The position numbers and the translations under genes were made by a program. Positions 16,231-24,647 of a DNA stretch of 64,000 nucleotides are shown here, piece by piece; within the stretch, counting starts at the first letter, position 1; every line of letters begins with the position of its first letter. A model generated the notes under the pieces. That model searched no databases. It saw only the letters and a list, made by a program, of their open reading frames with translations, and had not been told where the DNA came from. Source of the stretch: Bacteroidaceae bacterium (lineage in GTDB: Bacteria; Bacteroidota; Bacteroidia; Bacteroidales; Bacteroidaceae). Location: assembly GCA_017557635.1 (NCBI GenBank), contig JAFYYH010000020.1, positions 124,001 to 188,000 of the forward strand, read 5' to 3'.

Positions 16231-18723
16231 TTAGAATTTTAGGGTTAAATGTGCCAATGCCGAGAAGGGTGCGGCCGGGATGAAACCGATCTGATAGTAA
16301 CGGTTGTCAGGGGTAAAGCCGTCCTTCTCATCAACTGCTGAGTATACCCAGCCGTATGTAGCTACGCGGGCATTCAGTACATTGTTCAGGTCAGCACCTA
16401 TCACGATGCTCTTGAGTGCTTTTTTCATGGGTACTGTGTATGAGAACGAGAGATCCGAGAGAGAGTAAGCGGGGAGGGAACGGTCATCGTTTCCTGTGTT
16501 GTCCAGGTACTGACGGCTTACATAGCAGGTATGCCAGGTGGCCTTGAAATTGCCGAAGTTGAAGTTTACAAAACCGTTCAGGATGGCTGAGGGTGAGAAG
16601 GCCAGGGGACTCTTGCCCTCGTGCTTGATTTCACGAAGCTTGTCGCCGTTACCGTCAATGTGGTAGTCCTGCATGGCCTGTTCTCTTTTGGGGTCACCCT
16701 CCTTGAACTTGTCACGCCAGTCTTCAATAACCTCGTTGAAGTCTATCACATAGTTGCGGCTGAGTGCTGCGTTGCCTTCAAACTCCAACCATGAGAGGGG
16801 TCTTACGGCAGCGGTCAGTTCTATGCCTGTGCGGTATGAGTCCTTGAGGTTGGTGGTAAGGTTCTCACCTATGTCACTCTTCATACCGGTCTGAACGAAC
16901 TGATCAGTATAATCCATGTAGTATACGTTGAATCCGGCGTTCCAGATACTGCCCGTAAAGTTATATCCGGCCTCGTAGTCAATCATATACTCGGGGTTGG
17001 GAGCGGGGTAGGTGCCGTTGTCGGTAAAGTTGTTGCGCTCAGGCTCACGTCCGGCAGTTGCAACCAAGGCATACAGGCGGTTGGGGCCGATGTTCCAGGT
17101 AAGACCTGCCTTGGCGTTGATGAAATCATACTGCTTGTTAATGTCAAGATTGTGCTTGGAGGTTGTTCCGTCAGCGTTTACATAGTAACGGTCGTTATAA
17201 CCGTCAGTCATGTAACCTACGTGGCGGTACTGGGCATCGGCAAAGGCATGGAGGTCCTCCAGAATGTCATATCCGGCCTTCAGGTATACGCTCAGGTCAT
17301 TCTTGACGGCATCGGAATCATAGTATTTGTCCAGACCGTTGGCAGTGATGTAATCTTTGAGCGCATCGTCCTTTACATAAGGCAGGTAACCGAAGTGGTT
17401 GCCCTTGAACTGCTGGAATGACAGACCGCTGCGCAGGTCAAGACGGCCAGTGTTGTAAACATTGTTCCAGATGAAACCGTATGTGTGCTGCTCCAGGCCT
17501 TTCTTACGTACAAAGTCAGTCTTCTTGACCGTGTTGGTACCGTCGCTCCATACGGGGTCACCGTCGGCATTGAGTGAGTTGGAGAGACCGTACTTGCTTA
17601 CCTTGTTCTTGTATCGGAACTCCTCATAGTAGCCGTAGCCGTAGGTGTAGTGGGCTGTAAGAGAAGTTGAAAAAGCATCATTCACATTCCAGGCAAGTGA
17701 AAGGATGTTGTGGTCCTGCCAGAAATTGTCGGTTGTGCGGTCCCAGAATGAACCGTCCTTGAGCTGGTAACGGTGAGTTACGTACTTGCCGTCGGCATCC
17801 TGTACAAAGCACCAGTTGGCATCATCATAGTCAAGATACTCGTAGAGGCTGTTGTACTGGCCCAGACCGGCCTCATACATATCCTTGTACTCCTTGATGC
17901 CGGTGTTGCCCAGGTACATGCTGTCCATAAGGCTGGAGTCATCGTTTCCGGCTGTGGCACCGTTCCAGGCCTGGCCGGTATTTTCAAAGTTACCTATGTT
18001 GCGGTAACGGATCATCAGGTTGTCACCGGGAGTCCACAGCAGGCCTGCGTAGTAACTGCCGGCCTTGCCTTTGGTTCCGTGCATGAATCCGTCGGTCTGT
18101 GTCATGTTGAATGCACCGTCCAGTATCAGGCTGTTCAGGATTGTTCCGGTTGAGAACGCACCGCCCATGCGCATGGTGTTGAATGAGCCGTATGATGCGG
18201 TCAGTTCAGCGCTGGGGTCGGGGTTGGGCAGCTTGCTTGTCAGGGCTACGGAGCCTCCGAATGCGCCGTCACCTACGGTCGATGTGCCCAGGCCGCGCTG
18301 TATCTGTGCGCTGCCCAGCAGGGATGCGTAACTGTTCATGTTGGCCCAGAAGACGCACTGGTCCTCGGGTGAGTTGAGCGCCACACCGTCCAGGGTTACG
18401 TTGATGCGTGAATCGGCCGCACCTCGTATTCTCATGTATGTGGTTCCGATGCCCGTACCGTTGTCACTCCATGAAATCACACCGGGAGTGCGTGAGAACA
18501 GGTGGGGGAGTTCACGACCGCTCTTGGAGTAACTGTCCAGTTCACCGCGGCCGATGTTGGTTACTGCAAACGGCTCGTTTTCATGGGCACGAACGCCGTC
18601 AATGACTACTTCGTTAAGCTGCTGAAGACGCAGGGTATCTGCGTCAAGTACAAGGTTTTCCACACTGGCCTTTGCTGTAAGGCCTGTCATCAGGGTTAAG
18701 GACAAAAAAAATACCTTCTTCAT
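16231..18723 (-). CDS. TonB-dependent outer-membrane receptor for thiamine
   Basis: An 830-residue TonB-dependent receptor: signal peptide MKKVFFLSLTLMTGLTAKAS, a short region reading LQQLNEVVIDG (TonB-box/plug start), a plug with LFSRTPGVISWSDNGTGIG and TYMRIRGAADSRINVTLDGV, and a large C-terminal barrel ending FSALAHLTLKF. It lacks the long N-terminal CNA-type extension of SusC proteins, and no SusD follows. A TPP riboswitch lies in its leader and a PnuC-type permease follows, so it imports thiamine or its phosphates across the outer membrane, energised by TonB. Confidence 0.9.
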   Translation of the reverse strand: MKKVFFLSLTLMTGLTAKASVENLVLDADTLRLQQLNEVVIDGVRAHENEPFAVTNIGRGELDSYSKSGRELPHLFSRTPGVISWSDNGTGIGTTYMRIRGAADSRINVTLDGVALNSPEDQCVFWANMNSYASLLGSAQIQRGLGTSTVGDGAFGGSVALTSKLPNPDPSAELTASYGSFNTMRMGGAFSTGTILNSLILDGAFNMTQTDGFMHGTKGKAGSYYAGLLWTPGDNLMIRYRNIGNFENTGQAWNGATAGNDDSSLMDSMYLGNTGIKEYKDMYEAGLGQYNSLYEYLDYDDANWCFVQDADGKYVTHRYQLKDGSFWDRTTDNFWQDHNILSLAWNVNDAFSTSLTAHYTYGYGYYEEFRYKNKVSKYGLSNSLNADGDPVWSDGTNTVKKTDFVRKKGLEQHTYGFIWNNVYNTGRLDLRSGLSFQQFKGNHFGYLPYVKDDALKDYITANGLDKYYDSDAVKNDLSVYLKAGYDILEDLHAFADAQYRHVGYMTDGYNDRYYVNADGTTSKHNLDINKQYDFINAKAGLTWNIGPNRLYALVATAGREPERNNFTDNGTYPAPNPEYMIDYEAGYNFTGSIWNAGFNVYYMDYTDQFVQTGMKSDIGENLTTNLKDSYRTGIELTAAVRPLSWLEFEGNAALSRNYVIDFNEVIEDWRDKFKEGDPKREQAMQDYHIDGNGDKLREIKHEGKSPLAFSPSAILNGFVNFNFGNFKATWHTCYVSRQYLDNTGNDDRSLPAYSLSDLSFSYTVPMKKALKSIVIGADLNNVLNARVATYGWVYSAVDEKDGFTPDNRYYQIGFIPAAPFSALAHLTLKF

Positions 18724-18780
18724 ATAGATTTAATTAGTTAATCCAATGAAAAAGGGTTGCACCTTGTTTAGATTTGAAAT

Positions 18781-18860
18781 CCAATCCCTACGCCGGTATT
18801 AACCGGATCAGGTTATTAGGGTATAATCTCAGCCCCGCAAAAAGGGCACCCCTTCTTCAT
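18781..18860 (-). ncRNA. TPP riboswitch (thi-box)
   Basis: On the minus strand the region contains the two conserved thi-box blocks: GGGGTGCCC..GGGGCTGAGA..TACCC (18853-18817) and AACCTGATCCGGTTAATACC followed by GGCGTAGGGA (18812-18783). These are the pyrophosphate- and pyrimidine-sensing arms of the TPP aptamer. It precedes the TonB receptor gene by about 58 bp and should lower expression of the receptor and PnuT when TPP is abundant. Confidence 0.95.
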
Positions 18861-18868
18861 TCACGCCG

Positions 18869-18897
18869 CGAAGGTAATAGGAATTTTTTTAGCAAAG
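18869..18897 (-). promoter_or_regulatory. Probable promoter of the thiamine uptake operon
   Basis: Minus-strand TACCTTCG (18876-18869) is one mismatch from TAnnTTTG, and TTTG at 18897-18893 lies at the -33 distance. Transcription would start just before the TPP aptamer, as expected. Confidence 0.45.
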
Positions 18898-18899
18898 TG

Positions 18900-18930
18900 T
18901 TGATAAATGTGAAAAGTTCCTTTATATTTG
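18900..18930 (+). promoter_or_regulatory. Promoter of the cytidylate-kinase-like gene
   Basis: TTG at 18900-18902 and TATATTTG at 18923-18930, a consensus -33/-7 pair with 20-bp spacing. The ATG is at 18959. It diverges from the thiamine operon promoter. Confidence 0.6.
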
Positions 18931-18958
18931 TGATTACGCAACATCAAACAAGTTTTTT

Positions 18959-19603
18959 ATGAATACATCTGAGAAGTTTGTCATCACAATCAATCGTGAG
19001 TTAGGTTCGGGAGGAAAGACTGTAGCCAAGAAACTGGCCGAAAAGCTGGGTGTGCCTTACTATGATAAGGCTCATTTGCAGTCTATGGAAGACAAAGAAG
19101 GCCTGAACGATGAAGAAATAGAGCGCCTTAAAACCAAAAAACGTACATGGTGGCCCGATTTCAAACGTATAGTTGAGCTGGACGGCGGTTTTGCGGTTTC
19201 CATATATGACAACCTGCCGAATTATGCTGTTCCCGAGAAAAATGATACGGATGAGAAGTTCAGGACAGAGCAGGAAATACTTAAAGGTATTGCCGATGCC
19301 GAGTCATGCGTGGTAGCCGGACGCTGCAGCTTTGTTACATTCAAGGACCATCCCAATCATCTTAATGTTTGGATTCAGTCTCCTCTGGCGTATCGTGTGG
19401 AGAGAGTAATGAAAAAGAAGGGAATAGCCTCAAAGGAGGAAGCTGAGAAATTCATAAAGGAGGTTGACAAGTTGTGTGAGGACTACGCAGTGCGCCATAC
19501 CGGTGCAAGCCGTTATAATACTCGCAACTATGACCTGGTGATTTCAATGGAGGGAAAGACCGAGGAAGATGCTGTTGACCTTATATTAAAGCATATCGGA
19601 TAA
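18959..19603 (+). CDS. Cytidylate kinase-like P-loop protein
   Basis: A 214-residue protein of the cytidylate-kinase-like family (not canonical Cmk). The P-loop-like INRELGSGGKTVAKKLAEKLG is at residues 11-31, YYDKAHLQ follows, and a lid-like R-rich segment (SPLAYRVERVMKKKGI) is near residue 140. Family members are widely annotated as nucleoside or nucleotide kinases but few have been tested. It is followed 21 bp later by a thioesterase gene on the same strand. Confidence 0.75.
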   Translation: MNTSEKFVITINRELGSGGKTVAKKLAEKLGVPYYDKAHLQSMEDKEGLNDEEIERLKTKKRTWWPDFKRIVELDGGFAVSIYDNLPNYAVPEKNDTDEKFRTEQEILKGIADAESCVVAGRCSFVTFKDHPNHLNVWIQSPLAYRVERVMKKKGIASKEEAEKFIKEVDKLCEDYAVRHTGASRYNTRNYDLVISMEGKTEEDAVDLILKHIG

Positions 19604-19624
19604 AAGCACTACCTTTGTGGTGCT

Positions 19625-20020
19625 ATGAAAGATTATCTGTTTACAACCGAACTCGAGACCCGCGATTACGAATGTGATCTGCAGGGTGTAGTCAATAACG
19701 CCAACTATCAGCACTATCTGGAGTATACCCGTCACAAATGGCTCCAGAGCCGCGGCCAGTCATTCCAGCAGTGGCATAACGAGGGCATTGACGTGATGCT
19801 TTCGGAGATAAACATCAAATACAAAACTCCTCTTCACGGGCAAGAGGAGTTTGTTTCATGTCTTAACCTGCACCGCGAAGGCGCACGTTTCATCTTTGAT
19901 CAGGATATCTACCGCAAGGCCGATATGAAACTCTGCATCAGCGCCACCGTCACCGTGGTAAGCGTTGTCAACGGCCGCATCAGCAAGGGCGACGAGGTGG
20001 CTCAGATGCTGGGCTTCTGA
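19625..20020 (+). CDS. Hotdog-fold acyl-CoA/acyl-ACP thioesterase
   Basis: A 131-residue 4HBT (YbgC/FadM-like) protein. The active-site helix motif is ETRDYECDLQGVVNNANYQHYLEYTR (residues 11-36, shown here only to locate it), with the catalytic Asp in the DLQGVVNNANY segment. It hydrolyses acyl thioesters; the acyl group is unknown. Its last 19 bp overlap the end of the convergent VKOR gene. Confidence 0.82.
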   Translation: MKDYLFTTELETRDYECDLQGVVNNANYQHYLEYTRHKWLQSRGQSFQQWHNEGIDVMLSEINIKYKTPLHGQEEFVSCLNLHREGARFIFDQDIYRKADMKLCISATVTVVSVVNGRISKGDEVAQMLGF

Positions 20021-21150
20021 TCAATCAGTGTTTCAATAAGTGTTGCAAGACCTGCGGCGTCATCGGCCTCGGGTATCAGCCAGTTACCGCTATATATCAG
20101 TCGCGGCACTGCCGAGCGTCCGCCGCTTGAGGTGCGCCCGAACACCTGCAGGACTGTCTGCAGATAACTCTCTATCCACTCGTCATTCATGGCCGTTTCA
20201 AGACGGTCGGCCCCGATAAGATCTTGTGCGTACGCCGTGGCTTCATCTACTCCGGGCGGGTTCCAGCCCTTTGCGGGGTCACCCCAGTACCACTCCTCAT
20301 AACGGCTGAACGCAACGGGATCGGTGCGCCACAGGGCCAATCCTATGTGAAGCAGTTTGCAGGAGCCTGTAAAACGGTCGGTGCTGCTCATGGGCACCAA
20401 CGGGTTGCACTCGCGGCTGAGTGAGATGGGGCAGTTTATGAAGGCCACCTGACCGCCCGTCTGTTCTACCACTTCGGGCAGCATAAGGTGCAACTGGCGG
20501 CAATGGGAGCACTGCCAGTCAAAGAGCAGCGTTATCACATGCGGGGCATCGGGATCACCCGTTACGGGCAGTTCCTGCGCGCTGAGTTCGGGCAGCGGCT
20601 CGCTGGTGAATCCGCGCTCGGCAAGCGTGAGCGGGGTGGTGCAGAACTGGACCACAGCCAGTGCTACGGCAATGAAAATGCCAAAGGCTATGTTGAGTAT
20701 GCTGTGTCCCGGCTTCTGCTTTACGCACCAGACAATGGTCAGTACCGATATGATTATGCCTAAGGTGTGGGCTGTCATGCAGTAGGGGCAGAAGGCTTTG
20801 ATCATATGGCTCTGCAGCCAGATGAACCATGCGGCACTGCCTGTTACGGCACCGGCCAGAATAAGTAGTATGCGGTTAAGGAAATTCTGAAGTTCAAGGT
20901 CACTGCTTTTGTGCAGAGTAAGGCAGATAAGGAATGCTATCCATACTCCTGCGGCAAGGGCGCTTACAGGTATTATTCCAAAAAGGAATGACCATTTGCT
21001 GCCCAGCACCATGTTGCAGTGCGAGCCCTGACTGCAGCCTATAAGACCGCGTCCGGATATTGAATGGATGCACAGAATTACGGATAAAAGAAGGACAATG
21101 GTGACGAGTGCCACCATTGTCTTTCTCATTTTCTCCGTATCCCTGAACAT
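20002..21150 (-). CDS. VKOR-thioredoxin fusion (disulfide bond-forming protein)
   Basis: A 382-residue membrane protein. The N-terminal half is a vitamin K epoxide reductase domain with four to five helices, an outer Cys pair (IGCSQGSHCN) and the quinone-proximal CPYC in KAFCPYCMTAHTLG. The C-terminal half is a DsbA/thioredoxin-like domain with CSHC in FDWQCSHCRQLH. Together they oxidise thiols of exported proteins and pass electrons to quinone. The ATG at 21150 shares its first base with the TAA of the GH54-type gene (TAATG), implying coupling. That enzyme has many cysteines and could be a client. Confidence 0.88.
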   Translation of the reverse strand: MFRDTEKMRKTMVALVTIVLLLSVILCIHSISGRGLIGCSQGSHCNMVLGSKWSFLFGIIPVSALAAGVWIAFLICLTLHKSSDLELQNFLNRILLILAGAVTGSAAWFIWLQSHMIKAFCPYCMTAHTLGIIISVLTIVWCVKQKPGHSILNIAFGIFIAVALAVVQFCTTPLTLAERGFTSEPLPELSAQELPVTGDPDAPHVITLLFDWQCSHCRQLHLMLPEVVEQTGGQVAFINCPISLSRECNPLVPMSSTDRFTGSCKLLHIGLALWRTDPVAFSRYEEWYWGDPAKGWNPPGVDEATAYAQDLIGADRLETAMNDEWIESYLQTVLQVFGRTSSGGRSAVPRLIYSGNWLIPEADDAAGLATLIETLIDQKPSI

Positions 21151-24100
21151 TACTGGATGTTGGGTTTACCGGGTGTTGCGGTTGATGCAGTGAATGCATC
21201 GCCTGCTCCGTGATTCTTGGTAAGGGGTGCGCCCAGCGTTACGCCTGTTCCTGACAGATACTCACCGCTTGCTATGTTAGCCTTGAGGCCTTCGGTAAGG
21301 GTGATCTTGTCGGGCTCGGCGGGCTGCTGCTGACCGCCACGGCCACCGAATCCGCCAAAGCCACCGAATCCGCCGAATCCGCGACGCGGTACTGCCTCAA
21401 TTGATGCAATGGTGTACTTCTCATTTCCTATCAGGATAATCTGACCAGCCTGGAAGCCCTGTGCGGCTGCTACGGCAACGGTCTTGTCACCCTTCTTGGC
21501 ATCGGCCGATATGGTTGTCAGACCTGCTGTTCCGATGGTGGCAATCTTAACCTTCTCCTGACTTCCGCCGGAACCGATGTACATTACCTGTCCGATGGCC
21601 AGACCCTGGACTGATGTAACCTTGATGTTGTCCTCGCCGGCCTTGGCGGGAGCGGCAATGGTTGATGCCTGCGGAGCGTGGAAATCCAGCTTGTTGTCAT
21701 CGGTGTCATAACCGTCGGGGAAACGGCCGGTACTCAGGTCGGGACCTGCGGCGGGAGTTGCTGCAGGAGCTGCTCCGAATCCGCCGAATCCGCCACGTCC
21801 GCGTCCAGACTGAGGAACGGGAGCATATGCGCCCTCGGCACCTGCACCTGAATCAGCGTGATAACCCTCGGCAAGCCACGGGTCAACCAGACCTCCGTAG
21901 TTGAGGGCATCCACAATCAGCCCCTTGCCGTTACGCAGAGTCATGTTGCCTCTTGATGCGTCGAGTGCGGGACCGCCAAAGTACAGGTCGGGCATTGCAT
22001 AGTCAAAGAAGCCTGCGTTGGTAACCATTACGTCATGAACCACGCTGTTGATGGCGTGTTTCTTGGAGAGCGGCTGGTCAAGCTCAATCGCATAGATCAA
22101 AGGCAGGACTGGCTCGTTGCTGGAGTGGTCAAACTTGGTGGCGGGCTCAAATGTTATACCTGTTCCGTTGACTGCGAACGGCATGTTTGCGGAGTGGTCA
22201 TACTTGAGCGGAGCCTCCAGTTCAAGACCGGTGCCAGGGTTGTCGTTGGGACCCAACGGACCACCGTTGCTGCCGCGTGATGACTGGGTGCCTACTGACT
22301 TGACGGTTACCCATTCAATGCCGTGACCCTCGGAGTCAATGTCCAGACGGATCTTGTCACCGGCGGTGATGTTCTGAGTGCTGGTAACCTTGATGTTGGT
22401 ATCGCCCTTCTTGGCATCGGTTGCAAGCCATGCCTGTGTACCGGGTTTGCCTACCTTGGTTATGGTTACAACCTCATATTTCTCGAGTGAGTTGGAGACG
22501 GCGGGGTAGGTTGCACCGTAGCCGATAGCCATCTTGTCACCCTCCTTGAAACCGTTGATGCTGGTAACGGGGATGTTGTTGGAGCCTGCGGGGATGGTGA
22601 TGACAGGACCCTCGGGCAGAGGCTGCCATACTGTGGTGGGAGCACCTGCAGGACCGCCGCCGCGGAATCCTCCGAATCCCTGAGGCTGCTGTTGCTGCTG
22701 TGCCTGGGGCTGGATGATGTTCTTGACGGCACGCTTTTCGGCCTCCTTGCCGGTGCCGATGGTGATGTTATGTCCTACCTCTATACCTGTTACGCTGCGT
22801 ACATAGATGATGTTGTCACCTTTGGCGGCATCGACTGACAGACCGGAGGTGCTTAATCCCATCAGATAGAATGACTTGGGAGCAAGCTTGGTGCCCTTGG
22901 GAATGTTGATCGATGAGAAGTAGGGCAGGTTTACTGCGTGGTGGGTCAGTGTCCAATTGGACAGGTTGACGGCCTTCTCGCCGGCATTGTAAAGCTCAAT
23001 GAATGAGTTGGTCTGGTTACCGCTGCCGTCGGCAATACGGAACTCGTTGATCTTGACGGGCTCTACGTTACGTACCTTCTGAGCAGTCGTCCACTGGCTC
23101 TTGCCATTGTTCCAACTGGCCTTTGCAATCATATCGGCATTGATGAGTTTCTTGCCCGATGTAACAGCAAACCTGAAAGCATAAGTCTGACCGGGCTCGA
23201 TAGGGAACGGAACCTTGTAGATCTTGGTCTTGAGACCGTTACTACGGGCAACCTTCCAGCCTTTGGGAGTAATCAGGCTGATCTCCAGATCCTGGATGGT
23301 CTCACCTGATGTGTTGGTGAATACTACGGTAACGTCCTGAGTTGTGTTGGGAGCGAATGTCTGCAGCAGGTTGGGCTTGTCAATCTTGTTTGTTGCGCTC
23401 AACTGCAGCATCTGGACATCATATCCGGCAGCAACTACGTTGGCCTGTACGGCCTGGTTGGTCTCGATTGAGGGGAATGTGCCGGGAGCGGTCATGGCAC
23501 CCTCGTAGAATGTACCTGAAGATCCGTTTGAGTTGTCACCGCCGTTACCAAGCAGTATGGCACCCTGCTTGCGCATGGGATCGTAGCTGCTGCGCGGGTT
23601 CTGGATTCGGCCTCCGTCATACATAATCTGAAGGTCGCCGCCCTGGGCATTGCCGCCCATGGAACGCCAGTGGTGAGGCTCGCCGTCGGCGGTTGCGGTT
23701 ACAAAGCGCCAGCTGATGCTGGGCAGGTCAGCGCAGTACTTGTCATTGGGATCGGGATTTACGCAACCTACCAGGTTGTTCTCCTGGTCGGTCATGATCC
23801 ACGGGCCGGGAGCCTGGCCGTGATACCATGAGGGCTGGTTGCCGTAGTATGTGGTCTCCATCGTACCGTCACCGTCGTCGCGGCTGTCGGTCTCGGCGTT
23901 ACCATAGTCAAAGCAACAGCCGGTGTTGTAGTGGTGGCCGTTGATGACCCAGTACTGACCTTCGGCCTGGTCATCGACTGCGGTGCCGTGGGCATCGTTC
24001 CAGCGCAGACCCATACCTGCGGTTATGAATATACCGTAAACCTTGTGCCCCATGAGTGTTACGGGAGCCCAATCGGCCATCGGCACATTATTGAATCCGC

Positions 24101-24515
24101 CCATTGCCTGGCCGCTGAATCCTCCGCGCGGAGCCTGAACCAGATGGTTCTCCTTGCCTGACTGGTCGTAGAGTATGGTTATCCAGCAATAGGTGTCCTT
24201 GCAGAAACGGTCCTGTGCGGCGGCATCAGCATAACCTCCGGGATCACCGGCTGAGGGCTGTACAACACCTATGTCAAGTGTCTTACCGTCTGACTGGCGC
24301 ATCACCTGATAGAGCGGGCCGTCATAGTTCTTGTAGAGAGCACGGGTGGTGGAGTGGGCTGCTACGCAGGGGGCACCACCTTTGGCGTAAACGTCGCAAG
24401 GTCCCTCGGGACGTGCCGGAATCTTGGAATCACCGGCTGCAATTGCAACCGTGGCGATAATTGCCGGGGCGCATAAGGCACCTGCCAGAATGAACAGAAT
24501 CTTGGATTTTTTCAT
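21150..24515 (-). CDS. Large multidomain GH54-type alpha-L-arabinofuranosidase
   Basis: A 1121-residue exported protein. After signal peptide residues 1-27, residues about 37-372 closely match the catalytic domain of fungal family GH54 arabinofuranosidases: GPCDVYAKGGAPCVAAHSTT, ILYDQSGKENHL and GCCFDYGNAE. The two catalytic residues of that family are kept, Glu245 in IMTDQENNL and Asp327 in LGNGGDNSNG. It then carries a NEW3-like domain (VVFTNTSGETIQDLEISL, near 395), a lamin-tail-like domain (VKINEFRIADG, near 490), and repeated KVTSxxGxxxGD segments interrupted by Gln- and Gly/Phe-rich linkers (FGGFGGFGGFGG). The fungal arabinose-binding module appears to be missing. It should release arabinose from plant polysaccharide. 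Coupled to the VKOR gene. Confidence 0.85.
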   Translation of the reverse strand: MKKSKILFILAGALCAPAIIATVAIAAGDSKIPARPEGPCDVYAKGGAPCVAAHSTTRALYKNYDGPLYQVMRQSDGKTLDIGVVQPSAGDPGGYADAAAQDRFCKDTYCWITILYDQSGKENHLVQAPRGGFSGQAMGGFNNVPMADWAPVTLMGHKVYGIFITAGMGLRWNDAHGTAVDDQAEGQYWVINGHHYNTGCCFDYGNAETDSRDDGDGTMETTYYGNQPSWYHGQAPGPWIMTDQENNLVGCVNPDPNDKYCADLPSISWRFVTATADGEPHHWRSMGGNAQGGDLQIMYDGGRIQNPRSSYDPMRKQGAILLGNGGDNSNGSSGTFYEGAMTAPGTFPSIETNQAVQANVVAAGYDVQMLQLSATNKIDKPNLLQTFAPNTTQDVTVVFTNTSGETIQDLEISLITPKGWKVARSNGLKTKIYKVPFPIEPGQTYAFRFAVTSGKKLINADMIAKASWNNGKSQWTTAQKVRNVEPVKINEFRIADGSGNQTNSFIELYNAGEKAVNLSNWTLTHHAVNLPYFSSINIPKGTKLAPKSFYLMGLSTSGLSVDAAKGDNIIYVRSVTGIEVGHNITIGTGKEAEKRAVKNIIQPQAQQQQQPQGFGGFRGGGPAGAPTTVWQPLPEGPVITIPAGSNNIPVTSINGFKEGDKMAIGYGATYPAVSNSLEKYEVVTITKVGKPGTQAWLATDAKKGDTNIKVTSTQNITAGDKIRLDIDSEGHGIEWVTVKSVGTQSSRGSNGGPLGPNDNPGTGLELEAPLKYDHSANMPFAVNGTGITFEPATKFDHSSNEPVLPLIYAIELDQPLSKKHAINSVVHDVMVTNAGFFDYAMPDLYFGGPALDASRGNMTLRNGKGLIVDALNYGGLVDPWLAEGYHADSGAGAEGAYAPVPQSGRGRGGFGGFGAAPAATPAAGPDLSTGRFPDGYDTDDNKLDFHAPQASTIAAPAKAGEDNIKVTSVQGLAIGQVMYIGSGGSQEKVKIATIGTAGLTTISADAKKGDKTVAVAAAQGFQAGQIILIGNEKYTIASIEAVPRRGFGGFGGFGGFGGRGGQQQPAEPDKITLTEGLKANIASGEYLSGTGVTLGAPLTKNHGAGDAFTASTATPGKPNIQ

Positions 24516-24553
24516 ATAGGGTTAGTTTAGGATTATAAACGCCAGACTTTCTG

Positions 24554-24615
24554 CAAATATAAGAAATGACACGATAGGGACTGTCCCTTCTGTGTCTTTT
24601 TTTTTATTACATTTG
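24554..24615. promoter_or_regulatory. Divergent promoters with a palindrome between them
   Basis: Minus-strand TATATTTG (24561-24554) serves the GH54-type gene and plus-strand TACATTTG (24608-24615) serves the phytase gene. A 29-nt palindrome at 24568-24596, beginning GACACGATAGGGACTGTCCC, fills the space where both -33 boxes should be. It matches the hairpin at 9806-9834. Followed by a run of T on the plus strand. Confidence 0.6.
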
Positions 24616-24647
24616 CTCCACACATTATTAACCTATAATATACTTGC

